From Holtermannia corniformis (lineage: Eukaryota; Basidiomycota; Tremellomycetes; Holtermanniales): DNA of 64,000 nt. Both the position numbers and the translations under genes were made by a program. The notes under the pieces were generated by a model that worked only from the letters and a program-made list of their open reading frames with translations, was not told the origin of the DNA and made no database searches. This document shows, one piece after another, positions 44,786 through 56,300 of this stretch (the stretch's first letter is position 1; each line of letters begins with the position of its first letter). Location of the stretch: NCBI GenBank assembly GCA_001599935.1, contig BCIJ01000044.1, positions 12,656 to 76,655 on the forward strand. Reading direction: 5' to 3'.

Positions 44786-47700
44786 CTAGTCAAGCTCTTC
44801 CACCTCCATCCCATCGTCGTCTAGGTCATCCATGTCCTCGTCACTGTCCTCGGGCAGTGTGACATCTTGATCACTATGTAGTGTCAGCCCGACCATCCTT
44901 GCGGTACAGCGATACTACTCACTGGTTCGGGATCACGACCAAGCGGTTGCGCCGGTTATCGGCCGTCACATGCGCCGTCTCGCCGTCACGGACTCGAGCC
45001 TGTAGCAAGAGTCGCGAGAGCGGGTTGAGGATCTCGGACTGTATCACGCGCGACAGAGGCCGAGCTCCATAGATTGCTGTGGGGTCGCGTCAGCGTCAAG
45101 CTTTCTGATCTTCATCTGTGCAAACTCACGAGAATACCCGGCCGATGCGAGCCATTCTTGCGCCTGATCATCGACGTCCAACTTGACTTTGCGACCGTTC
45201 GATTCGAGCCTCGTCTGAATCCTGTGTAGTATCAGCCTCGTGTGCGTACTTGCTTCTCAGCTTCACTCACTCCTTCAGGCGGATCGCGACCACCTTTTTG
45301 ATGTCCGCTCGGCTCAAGCTACGGTAGATGATCGTCTCGTCGATCCGGTTCAAGAACTCAGGCGGAAAGTGGGCCGAGATGGCTCCCATGACTTGCGCTC
45401 GGACTTCAGGCTTGACGGCGCCTTCGCTCGGGTTGTCGTTCAGGAACGCAGAGCCAGTGTTGGATGTCATCATGATGATTGTGTTGCGAAAGTCGACGGT
45501 GCGGCCTTTTCCGTCGGTGAGACGACCGTCGTCGAGCACTTGGAGGAAGAGTTGCAGGAACTCGCGAGCGGCTTTTTCGATCTGGATCGTGTTAGCTCAG
45601 TGTGTCCACAGTCAAGAGCGACAACCCACCTCATCGATCAAGACGAGCGAGTAGGGCTTGCGCCGGATGGCCTCTGTCAACTGGCCACCACTCTCATGAC
45701 CGATATAGCCCGGTCCGGCACCAATCAAACGCGAGATCGAGTGTTTCTCGGAATACTCTGAAGCATCGATCCGGACCATTGCGTCTTCAGAGTTGAACAT
45801 GACTGATGCGAGCGTCTTTGCGAGCAGTGTCTTGCCTGATTGAGATCAGTAAGCTTGCTCATGTCGCACGATGACGAAAACTCACCGGTACCACTTGGAC
45901 CAACCAGGAGGAATGAAGCGATCGGGCGGTTCTGGTTACCCAACCCGGAGCGATTCAAGCGGATCGCGTTCGAGACAGCAGTCACAGCCTTCGTTCGTCA
46001 GCCGCCGTTCTCCCTACCAGCACTCCAAGCAGCTCACCTCCGGCTGGCCGATAACCTTCTTCGTGATCAGCTTTTCCAGGCGAAGCAGCTTGGCCTTCTC
46101 CGTCTCCACAAGCCGCGAGACGGGCACGCCAGTCCAGCGCGCCACAACCTCGGCGATCATGTCGGGTGTGACTTGCTGCGTGACGCCACCGCGCTCGGCC
46201 TCCTTCTTCTCGAGCTCGGCGAGCTGTTTCTGACGGTCTGGGATCGAGTGGTAGCGAATACTGCGCATGATCAGCTTCTGCTCCTGCTTGTCGAGACTAC
46301 TTCGACTCACTCGGCAGAGGTCGCAAGGTCGTATCGGCGTTCAGCTTCATCGGCCTTGGCCTTGAGCTCGTCGATCCGCTTGCGGAGCGCATTGATCTGA
46401 TCGCCGAGGCTCTTTTCGTTTTCGTATTCTTGCTTGAGCGGCCGGAGCTGGTCCTCGATATCCGCAATCGCCTTCTTGGCAATCTCCAGTCGGTCCTTTG
46501 ACGCCTGGTCCTTCTCACGCTACGTAACGTCAGCGCACACCTCACCGACATAGTTGATCACATACCTCGAGAGCATGGATCTCAACTTCGAGCTCAAACT
46601 TCTTCCGCTCGAGAATGTCGATCGCCTCGGGCTTGGTCTCACGCGCAACTTTGACGGCTGATGAGGCTTCGTCGAGGAGGTCGATGGCTGAGTCGGGGAG
46701 CCGACGCGCAGTCAGATACTGCTTGGCGAGCTGAGCGGCGAGCACCAGTGCAGAGTCCATGATCCGAACACCGTGGTGTGTTTCGTACTTTTCCTTGATG
46801 CCGCGCATGCTAGGACACGTTAGCCAAGCCGTGGCTAGCTTGTGGTAGTCGGCTCACATTGAGACGGCCTCGGGCACCGTAGGTTCCTCGACAAGGACCT
46901 GCGCGAAACGACGTTCAAACGCAGAGTCTAGACTCGGTCAGCACGCCTCTTACAGACGCCGATTGTACACACCCTTTTCGATATACTCGCGGTATTCGTT
47001 GAGCGTAGTAGCGCCAATCACTCTCAGCTTGCCCCGCGCCAACATTGGCTTCAACAGGTTTGCCGCATCCATACCACCCGACCCGCTGCCACTCCCAGCC
47101 ATGATCAGGTGCAGTTCGTCGATAAACAGCAGAATCTGCGTGCCCTCGTCTCCGGCCTTCTCGACTTCGCTCAGCACCGCTTTGACGCGCTCCTCGTATT
47201 CGCCTTTGTACTTTGCACCGGCCATGAGCGCGCCCATGTCGAGTGCGTACAGGCGGGATATGAGCGATGCTGGTACGTCGCGAGCCACGATGCGTTGAGC
47301 GAGTCCTTCGGCAATGGCGGTTTTTCCGACACCGGGTTCACCGATGAGCACGGGGTTGCCTTTGGTTCGTCGGCTGAGGATCCGGATCACACGGCGGATT
47401 TCGTTATCTCTACGGGCAGTCAGCACCGACGGATTATCATGAGATCTCGAAGCACTCACCTGCCGATCACTGGATCCATCTTTCCGCTCTCGGCCAAAGC
47501 TGTCAGATCGACACAATCTGCCTCGTGTCAGTCTCCTTGGCAACAGACTGGTTCGTTCAAACTCACATTTGTTGAGTGCATCGAACCCAGACTCGGCACT
47601 CTTGCTTTCCACTCTTCGGCCTCCACGCTTCCGCCGTACCTCTTGCTCGAGCTTCTTGGCGTCCACTTGACCGGCTTTGAGGATCTCTTTCATTTCAGGC

Positions 47701-48292
47701 AAGTCAGCCTTGAGGAGCGCCAACAGCAAGCTATAACGCATGTGAGCATTCGCGGCTGGAAACATCGGGTATGCTACTCACTGGTCGATAGCGACGTATT
47801 CGTCGTTTTGCTCTTTTTGTAAGGTTTGTGCTGATTTGAGCAGGGCGTGGAAAGACTGGGTGAGCTGCCGTACAAGTCAGCAACAGAGTAGCGGCCATGC
47901 GGAACCAACGTACCGGGATGGGAGGGACGGGCGGTGGATGCACGCTAGGAAGACGGTTGACGTGTGCCATCAATGACCGGTGGAACGACGTCTGTGCACC
48001 ATGTCAGCATCGCATCTCGCTAGCTCGTCCAGCCAACGTACCACATCGCCTCCAATCTTCTCTACTGAGCCCTTGAGCAGCGTTGGAGTCACGGTCGCAC
48101 CTGGCGGAGCAGGGTCCGAGTCCTCCCACAGCGCTGACGCAAGGTGTAGTGGGTGTACTGCAGGAGCTCGTCAGCCATCCGGTACTACCCGTTTGATCCG
48201 CCTCAACACTCGCCTTGAGAGTTTGCATTCTCTTCGGCGAGCTCGAGAGCGGCCTTGATGGTCTCTTGCGCTTTGTCTGTAAAGTTGTCCAT
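44786..48292 (-). CDS. HSP104: Hsp104/ClpB protein disaggregase
   Basis: Hexameric AAA+ disaggregase that extracts proteins from aggregates with Hsp70. It starts [20 protein letters not shown]. The N domain is followed by NBD1 with Walker [13 protein letters not shown] and Walker [10 protein letters not shown], preceded by [20 protein letters not shown]. The coiled-coil middle domain spans about 46590-46290 ([30 protein letters not shown]). NBD2 has Walker [16 protein letters not shown] (split by an intron), [34 protein letters not shown] and FLNRIDE. The end is acidic ([21 protein letters not shown]), like yeast Hsp104. About nine short introns occur and the frame is intact. A heat-shock element and TATA box precede it. 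Confidence 0.96.
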
Positions 48293-48343
48293 GGTTGCTT
48301 TGTGTATGAGTCGAAGAGGACGACCTCGGCGCGCCCACTGACA

Positions 48344-48349
48344 CTTATA
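48344..48349 (-). promoter_or_regulatory. TATA box of HSP104
   Basis: TATAAG on the minus strand, about 52 bp before the HSP104 start codon. Confidence 0.55.
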
Positions 48350-48407
48350 GCTTGAGCTTGACCCTCTCGACGTCCACGGAACGTCCCGGACCTGTCGCCA
48401 CCCTGCT

Positions 48408-48417
48408 AGAAGATTCC
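48408..48417 (-). promoter_or_regulatory. heat-shock element upstream of HSP104
   Basis: AGAAGATTCC is a perfect head-to-head pair of nGAAn units, the core binding site of Hsf1. It lies about 116 bp upstream of the ATG and about 60 bp beyond the TATA box. A further GGAAC unit occurs near 48378 but out of the 5-bp phase. Confidence 0.6.
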
Positions 48418-48700
48418 ACGTGGCACGAGCCGCACAGTGGCACCGTCGCCGGCCGAGCCGGCCGTGGGGTGAAGTGCTGTACAGGCAGACTACGATTGTT
48501 GCGTCTGCACATACGCCAGGGGATCGACGTAGCGTGTCGCCGAGCGATAGCCCTCAGCGAGTCACCCATCATGCCTCAACTTCCGCAACAAGCCCTGGCC
48601 CACTTGACAATTCACCGGACGAGGATGCATCGCAGAAGCTCTCTTGTCCCAAATCGCGAACAACAGGCTAGGATCACATACTGCGTGTATCGCGTCCACT

Positions 48701-48946
48701 TTAGCGCTGGGAGATCTCCTCCACTTTCGCGCGCAAGTAAATGAGCTCGGAATGGTGCTTGGTCCAGTTGTAATAGACGTGCGCTTTCTCCCCTTCGGTG
48801 GTCAGAGCGTGGTATTTGGCCCATTCAGTTCCTTGACTATAGGTCAACTCGCCCAAAGCGGCCCACGCAGCATCACTTGCCACGCGAGGGATAGTCTCGC
48901 TGGGCGCTAACGAGCTTGGTGTCGCGTTTGTGCTTGCTTCAGGCAT
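48701..48946 (-). CDS. small tandem-family protein, copy 1 (81 aa)
   Basis: 81 codons from ATG 48946 (MPEASTNATPSSLAPS...). After a Ser/Thr/Pro-rich leader comes a helical core: DAAWAALGELTYSQGTEWAK, HALTTEGEKAHVYYNWTK and LIYLRAKVEE. The same pattern (xW/YxA...GT.W..K/Y..L.T.GE+) recurs in the ORF at 49337 and the broken copy at 50016, all on the minus strand about 0.6-0.7 kb apart. An AT-rich TATAATATTT stretch lies about 48 bp upstream. There is no signal peptide or TM segment. Function unknown. Confidence 0.6.
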   Translation of the reverse strand: MPEASTNATPSSLAPSETIPRVASDAAWAALGELTYSQGTEWAKYHALTTEGEKAHVYYNWTKHHSELIYLRAKVEEISQR

Positions 48947-49336
48947 TGTTCGTGAACAGTAGTAGTAAGCTGGTCATCATCCGCCGCTAACTATAATATT
49001 TGTACCTCTCGTGACGGGACCCCTGCGGCGTCTGACAAAGGACGCGACGGGAACTTTTCGGAGACATCAATATTGCTCCTATGATGACTGCTTTCCCCGG
49101 AAATGACCGAGCGTAGCCCGAGTGAACAACAAAGGACGCCGGAACAGCCAGAGTGGTGTGTTGTCGACTGACTCCCTTTTCCCTCCCAGCTATACGCCTG
49201 TAGTGGCTCGTCGCGCGTATAGGAGCTCACATCTTCATCTGAGGGGTGGGATGACACTTGACATGGCTACGTACGGCAGCGCCAGTCCCAAAGCCTACAT
49301 CAGCATACACGAGCTGAATGCTACCGTCCTGTCAAC

Positions 49337-49570
49337 TCAGGCCCATTTCTGTTCTTCCCAACAGACAGTGTAAGCCGTCCGGTTGATACAGTTCTTGTAT
49401 ACGGACATTGCCAGCTCGCGTTCGCCATCCGTCGCAAGCGCCCCATACTGCCACGTGCTGGTGCCATTGCTCGTGATCATCTCCTTGGCCGCATCGTAAG
49501 CTGCGACCGACTCGATCGGAGCGACCGGCTGCTTGGTCTCGGCAGAAGCTTTCGAGTCTTGTGTTGACAT
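49337..49570 (-). CDS. small tandem-family protein, copy 2 (77 aa)
   Basis: 77 codons from ATG 49570 (MSTQDSKASAETKQPV...). The core reads AAYDAAKEMITSNGTSTWQY, GALATDGERELAMSVYKNC and TAYTVCWEEQKWA, aligning with copies 1 and 3. A TATATATA stretch near 49620 lies about 50 bp upstream of the ATG, the same spacing as the AT-rich box of copy 1. Function unknown. Confidence 0.6.
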   Translation of the reverse strand: MSTQDSKASAETKQPVAPIESVAAYDAAKEMITSNGTSTWQYGALATDGERELAMSVYKNCINRTAYTVCWEEQKWA

Positions 49571-50015
49571 CGGGTGTGAAGCGGGAAGTATGAATTTGAC
49601 GAACCCAAGGCCATCGCTATATATATCTGTCTCTCAAATGACCGTGGTTGTAGATGTCAGACGCGGCGTTGCGTCACGACTCCTTTAGCGGGGACGGAAA
49701 TGTATCTCGGATCCACGCGCATTGCTTTCCACCTATGTACGCCAAAATATGCACTCATCAACGCTGACTGTTATTCTTGAGCCGCCATGCAACGCAAAGG
49801 TGAGCGCTGATTGCTACACCGTAGTACGCGAGAATATACCGGCCCCGTATGGGCGCCTATGCGACAAAGGTCAAGTCCGGCTGTGGGATCGATAAAGTCG
49901 GATGGCAGCCAAGTAGCACAGACCGGTTCAAGGCGTATGATATCTGCTTGCCAAGTATCGGCAGTAACCTTCTCACTTCATGCTTGAAGCCAACAGCCTC
50001 GAGCTCGACCAACGA
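49571..50015. other. spacer between copies 2 and 3 of the tandem family
   Basis: 445 bp, non-coding as far as I can see. It holds the TATATATATC stretch near 49620 that would serve copy 2. Confidence 0.4.
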
Positions 50016-50229
50016 CTACAAAGTTGCAGTATTCGCCGCGGCAGTCTCAGTGGTTTCTCGATATGTCACTCTGTGGAGCCGAGTCAGGACTTGGATCCAG
50101 TGACGTACAGCAAAGTGCTTCTCTGCCTGCGTGGCTAGCTTGGCGTACTTCCGTTCCCAGGACCGTGCCAGACTTGACCAAGTCGGTAACAGCGTCCCAA
50201 GCTACTGCACCTTCTCCAGCTGTCGACAT
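50016..50229 (-). pseudogene. small tandem-family protein, copy 3, frameshifted
   Basis: ATG 50229 opens MSTAGEGAVAWDAVTDLVKS and GT, matching the first half of the family. The frame then shifts by one base near 50160, and the second half continues in another frame as WERKYAKLATQAEKHFAVRH, ending at TAG 50016-50018. Both halves align with copies 1 and 2 across the break, so one extra base (a G) in this copy explains it. No TATA-like box is seen upstream, unlike copies 1 and 2. It could also be a sequencing indel. Confidence 0.6.
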
Positions 50230-50601
50230 CCTTGAGAGCTCCTAGGGAATTACGGACTCAACAGGTACGGATAGCGTCCCCATCGTCTTTGTACCTCATC
50301 GTAGAAGCGGAGACCGCGCTCCGTCCTTCAGCGCTTCCAGATACTACCATGATGGCAACGCTTCTGAATATTCGTGACGGTATATTGCCCTGAATGGAGC
50401 TCACTGAGTATGATTCGAAGTGGCATTCCATGTAGTGTATTGCAAGGCGTCTGGATCTACGGCCATCCTGCCACAGCGCTCAGGCTGCCACGCTCACGTA
50501 ACGGGCACCTCGATGCACATGAAACAAGCCATAATGCTCAAGTGACGCGACCAACCTTTGCCTCGAGGACTGGAAGCTGCTCGCTTTCAAGTGTGGGCAT
50601 C
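50230..50601. other. intergenic between tandem family and TBC gene
   Basis: 372 bp with no recognised gene; the upstream region of the TBC-domain gene. Confidence 0.4.
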
Positions 50602-53319
50602 ATGTCGGCTTATGAAAGTGCCATAGAGAGGCATGGGCAGGATGAGCTACGGTGAGTACAATAATCACACTCAGGTGAAATCTTATGCGGTCTTAGCGCC
50701 GCCTGGCGCGAGCTGTGCAGCGACCCACTTGTGTCAATTCAGCAACTTCGGTCCCAAGGACTGTCACAAGGCGGGATCACCGGTGTCAGAGCCGAGCCAC
50801 ATTCCGCACCGACACCAGGCTCTAGCGCTGTCTTGCGTTCTGTATATTGGCGGGTGAGCCGTCCATCACCAGCCGAAGCGTAGTGACTCACATCCTGCAG
50901 TTCTTCCACGACTTGTTGCCATCACCGACTGTATTGGAGCAGTTCCCAGACCATGTCAAACTCAAAAGAGACGAGTATGACCTACTACGGCGACGACTGC
51001 TTGTCGCTCCTGATGGTCGATGGGCGGCCGACTGTACAGGAAGTCCAGATCTGGCACGTCCATCAGCGCAACCGACCCCGATGCCATCGTCCAAAGGCAA
51101 AGAGAAAGCCTGGGACCCTCTGAGCCTTGAAGGGGAGGTCCGTAGCGCCTTGAAGGTAACGACCATAGCTGATGCCAGGTAGAACCCCTGGAAAACGTGG
51201 TTTGCAGCTCTTGAACTGCGGGCAACGATCCGGCAAGATGTCGAGCGGACATTCCCGGACATGCCCTACTTTGAGAACCCCCAAATCCGGACCATGTTGA
51301 CCACAATGCTGTTCTTGTGGGCTGTGCAGAACCCAGAAGTCGGGTACCGGCAGGTTTGTACTCCCATGCCAGCCTTTTGCCGTGGCGCCCTTGCTGATGA
51401 TTCACAGGGTATGCACGAGCTTCTCGCCGTCATACTGCTGGCAGTGGACCTGGACTCTGTGGAGCCTTCGCCGTCAAGTGCAACCTTCATTGACCCGATA
51501 TCGAGTCGATCGCCTGCAGAAACCTCATTGCAAGCGATGGAGGCGACTTTGGACAGACACTTTGTCGAGCACGATGCGTTTGCGCTTTTCAGCAAACTGA
51601 TGGAGACGGCAAAGGCTTGGTACGAGTGGCGAGCAGAGGAAGGACCTGTGAGTCTGATGACAACTTGGCATTACCCGCTGAATGGCCACAGAAGGTCATC
51701 GGGCAGAAACCGAAGCAGGCGCCTATCATCGCCCTCTGCAACCATATGCAGGGTGAACTACTACGACGCATCGATCCACAGCTATGGGAGCGTCTGGAGC
51801 ACCAAGGGATCGAAGCGCAGATCTGGGGCATGTGCGTGCATCCTCACCGAAACCGACGTGCTAATGGTGCTAAAGTCGGTGGATACGGCTCATATTCACG
51901 CGCGAGGTCGAGTTCTACGACGCGATGCGTTTATGGGATGGGTTGTTTGCGGACGGTCCCGAGCTTGAGTTGATTGAATACATTTGCGTGGCAATGTTGC
52001 TACGCATACGCAATGAGTGTACGATGACAAACCGCCAGACGCTTCGGTGACTGATTGATATCCCAGTGCTCGACGCCGACTACCCGACCCTGTTGACCAA
52101 CCTCTTGCGGTACCCGGCGCCATCAAAGTCGTACCCGTTTTCCTCGGCATTGCTCTTGTCGCAAGCAGTCAAGCTGCGCAAGGAGCCAACCCCAACAACA
52201 GGTGTTCAGGTCGTGCTCGAGAACCAAGACGTCTTGGGCATTCCGGCAGCCTCGACCGCAACGTCTGTGTCCGAGGACGTGAGAACACCGCGCAGGACTG
52301 CAGTGCCACCGCGAGGCCGAGGCCGAGGAGGTACCGGCTTGCACGGACGGGCGCCACCTGGTGTGCATGGCCTAGCTCAAGGATTGTTTGAACGTGCTCA
52401 GGCTGCTGGTACGTCGTGAAGCTAGTCCTTTGCAGCCGGCTCATCCTAGTAGGTCTTGACAAGGCCTTTCTATCCACTGTAGCGGATTTGAGGGTAGGTG
52501 ATCGTTGGATTGTCGTCGAGTACTAACGCGACTATGTAGAAGAACCTGCCGGACCTCACGTCTCCCACTGCAACGGCGTACTCGTACATCCCTACCTTGT
52601 CCTTCTCTCCGCTCCATTCTCCGTCGGCACAACAAGACGCAGCGGCGCCCTTTTCAACGATACCCAACTCGACTTCCCCTCTTCCGGCGCAGCGCTTTGA
52701 AACAGCGAGGTCGCCGCTGCCAAGGGTGCAGGTGCCGGAAAGGACTTTGCGGGATGCCGAGAGGGAGCTAGCCGAGCTCAAACTCGCAATGCTCGGCATG
52801 GGTAAAGCCCTTGATGGCTGGCTCGGGGATCTGAGCGGGGCAGGCGGCAGGGTCGCCGAAGCGCAACAGGGCCTGACAAAGCTGAGAGACGCCTTGCTCA
52901 ACGCTGCAAGTCAGGACACGGCCCAGGTCGTACACGATTGGGGATGGAGCGAGGCGTTGGTGGCGCCATCGATCGTCGCAAGTAGTCCCGGAGACGAGGG
53001 ATCACAGATACCAAATGCAGAGGCTCATCCGACCGCAAGCATCCCGACGACACTTGCCAAGACGCCGCCGTTGTCTCTTTCGACAAGGGAAGCGAGGCCT
53101 GCGCCGGCGCTGAGCAGGCCTCTGATGAAGTCAGAGCGACCCGAGGGTGATGGATCAGCCGCCGACGCACAGGCAAACAAACCCGTAGATCCCCTGTCGG
53201 GGCTCGGCGTCGGCACCAGTGTTGGCGTACACCGGGTCAGCAGCACTAGGACTCGCAGATCTGCGCAAGGCAAGACACCTAGTAGCCGCGTGGACCCCTT
53301 GCTCGGGGTGGACATCTGA
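50602..53319 (+). CDS. TBC-domain Rab GTPase-activating protein (TBC1D5/Gyp-like)
   Basis: Rab GAP with a TBC domain; TBC1D5 relatives act on Rab7 and retromer trafficking. Spliced from ATG 50602: MSAYESAIERHGQDELRAAW, then LRSVYWRFFHDLLPSPTVLE. After a Ser/Pro insert comes the TBC core: NPWKTWFAALELRATIRQDV, TFPDMPYFENPQIRTMLTTM, NPEVGYRQGMHELLAVILLA (the YxQGM motif), then GIEAQIWGIRWIRLIFTREV and MRLWDGLFADG. In the first block the IRQDVERTFPD segment holds the conserved R-x2-D/E region used in GAP catalysis. The long C-terminal tail has a coiled-coil-like stretch (ERTLRDAERELAELKLAMLG) and ends DPLLGVDI. One intron shows a textbook TACTAAC branch site near 52533. It converges on the RasGEF gene, 68 bp apart. 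Confidence 0.9.
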
Positions 53320-53387
53320 TGGCTTGTATGAACGTTGTATTGCTAGTTGACATATGTCATACAGCATGTAGATGGCTCGGAAGATGG

Positions 53388-56300
53388 TCACTCGTGAAAC
53401 CCGAATGTGCGCAACCTCTTGAATACTGTCGAGGCCGCGCCCGGGCCATCCCGACTTGGACCTGGCTCAAGCATCCGACTGCGGTCAAACAGTTGCTGCT
53501 CGCCATCAGCGTGAGAACGGTGCGCCTCGAGATGTCGACTCACGTCTTCCGACTCTATGACAGGCGTATCACTCAGCCACTTTTTCACCACGGGCGCTAC
53601 CGAGCTCAGCGGTACTGGACAGCCCCGAGACTGGCAGTCTGAGATGACGAGCAAAATGTCGCCAAACTGAGCAAACTTCTCCCACTGTATGTAGCCATCA
53701 CTTTTCCGACGATCGTGCGGCCGAACGGCCTGCAACCGGTTGACAAGACCCAAGATGGTGGTACTAGACCAGTCAGCAACGCGGACATGATCGGCCCAAC
53801 TCACAGCAGTGGGATGGCGCTTCGTCCATGAGATGCATCCGACTGCAGCGCCCGTCTGTACGTGATGTAGGCGCCGCGAGGGTCCATGAGCTTGAGATGA
53901 CTTTGAAAGTCTTTTTGCAGTGCCGGTGAGACTCGGACGAGCGCGTGGGTCTGCGCGAGCCGATGGACCGATGTCTCGCGCATCCCGGAGATGACGGCGT
54001 ACAGCGAATCGTAGTTGTTCAGCTTGCGCAGCTGGTGGGCGACCAGCATGAATTGCTCGTATACCTTTGCCCGGTGTTTCGCTTTCGAGTGTGCGAGGAT
54101 CATGGTAGAGACCCTGGTTGGAGTTAGCGAGGAACGGGTAGCGGAAGCGTTCTCACCACCGAGACAGGTGGTTGAAATGTTCAATCGACCTCGCCACCGA
54201 ATCGTCCTGCTCCTTGCCAAAGTCGTGACGGTACACGTCTCGGGGCTGCCACGATCAGTAAGGTAGCCGAGAGACCGGGACTACGCACGCGGATGGCCGA
54301 GAACAATTCCCATTGGTAGCGGGTCATCTCGATCGCAATGTACCGCTCGTCAAAGCGCCCGAGCCAGGCAAGAGCCGCGGACCACTTGCTGCCAGATTCG
54401 GAGCCTGTATCCGCCGAGTCCAAGGTGCCGTGTAACGAGCGCGAGCCATCGGAGGATGCCGTCTCGAATTTTGAACCGGTGGATTCACCCCTCTCGCGCA
54501 GCGTCATGGAGATCGGCGGGAACTCTGCTGTCGACGCTGTGCCTGGTGGTTGTGGCAAGCTCGAGGTCGATGCCGACTTGCCCGGCATCATGTGTGAGCT
54601 TTTCGACCTGATCGAGACGGTGCTGGTGCTCGTCTCGTAGTCGAGGTACGCGCCGTGAATCGACAGAGCGAGATCCTCAGGCAAGTCGGCGTCTTCGCGG
54701 TCGTGCTCGGAGCCTTGCATGGCCCACGATTGATCGACATCAACTAGGGAATCGAGCTTGCCGACAAAGATGGCAAGCTCGCCGGCGAGGTGAGCGAGGT
54801 GGGCGTGATCGAGCAAGATGTGGAAGATTGCTTTGAAAGGTTCCTGCACTGCCGGGCTGTGGAAATCACCCGGGTAGAGACTGGTCCAGTCGATCAAAGC
54901 ACCGCCCAGCCTGATATCATCAGCACTGCGCGTCGATCGCGGTGGCTTACTTCATCAGTGTCCATAATCGGACGTCTCGAGCAAGCGTCAAGCTCGCACA
55001 GACCTCTTCGATCCGACGCAGGAATTCATGCACGATATCGGCCGGTTGGCAAAACCGGCGATAGCTCAGGAAAAATTGCCTGACAAACGCCGCGTCTGGT
55101 CGGGTGAGCTCGAACCTACAAGCGTGTTGGACGTACCGCTACTAGACGCGATGGAGAAGAAGAGCTTGGAGTACAGTCGGTTCAATGGCTGATAATGGTC
55201 ACTGGCATCGTTAGTGGTGTAACGCCGAATGATAGACCTACTTGGCGTCGTCGTCTTGTCGTGCCGGATCGACCAACGCGTCCGAGCTCGCAAGCTCCTC
55301 GAGCCGATCGTCCGCCTCACCATCGGATCGAACGTCCTCGGGCGCATCCACCGGCGCGCGCGAGACCGGCGCTGTCCAGCTGCCATTCGAACTCGTAGAC
55401 GCTCTTTTCGCGCCGTCCGGATCTGGATGTCGAGTCGGGGAAGTGACGGTCGGTAACTGAGTTCGGTCTCGACTGTGCCGCCACAGCATCCGTTCAGCTG
55501 CCAAAGCGTGCGAGCCGGTCGATGTATCGCTATCGGCTGCAGACGTTGGCCCGCGAGCAGCTTCGCCCGGTCCTGCCGTCGTGTAGATCCGAAGAGGGGT
55601 GATAGCCTGTCCGTCGGCCTTGTTGAGCTTTTCGCGGCGATCTGGTGTGCGTCAGTATGACCATCACTACCAATGCAACCCACGTCGATCCCGAGCAATC
55701 GTTCGCAGCAGCCAGCTGAAGCTCATCTTCATCTTTGTTTTCCCCTCTTGCGTCTGCGTCGTGACTTCGATCAAGCCGACGCCATATGGCTCGCCCAGCG
55801 AATTTGCAAAGCGCGGCTCGACAACACGAGCGACGTCTGGATCGGATTTACTGCCGACCATGACGATCGGTAGCTGCAGCCCGACCAAACCTAGGAGACG
55901 TCAGTGACAGAGCTGATGAGAGTCAACCCACTGATGAATTCGCGAACGCCATTCAGCGTCTCACTGCGCGTCGAGTCGTAGCAGATCAAAGCGCCCGATA
56001 CCGTCGGTAAGAACTTTGGCCACACTTTGGCGGCTCTGCTCGGTGAAACGGAGGAAGGGCCCGCGCTTGCTTGAGCGAGGTCGAGCAGCGCAATGTCGAT
56101 TTCGAGGATCTCGACCGTGCGCATCGCTTTGACGCGCTTGCCCGTTTCGACCTGGGCGGTGGACGAGAGAACTGCATGTGAGTTTGACGTCCGACGAGGG
56201 TCACCTACCTTGCAGACGGCCCGTTTCGTCTTTCAAAGGCGCTGGCGTGGTCATGCCCCAGGCTTTAAACGCCTTGTGGATGACGGTCGACTTGCCGGTA

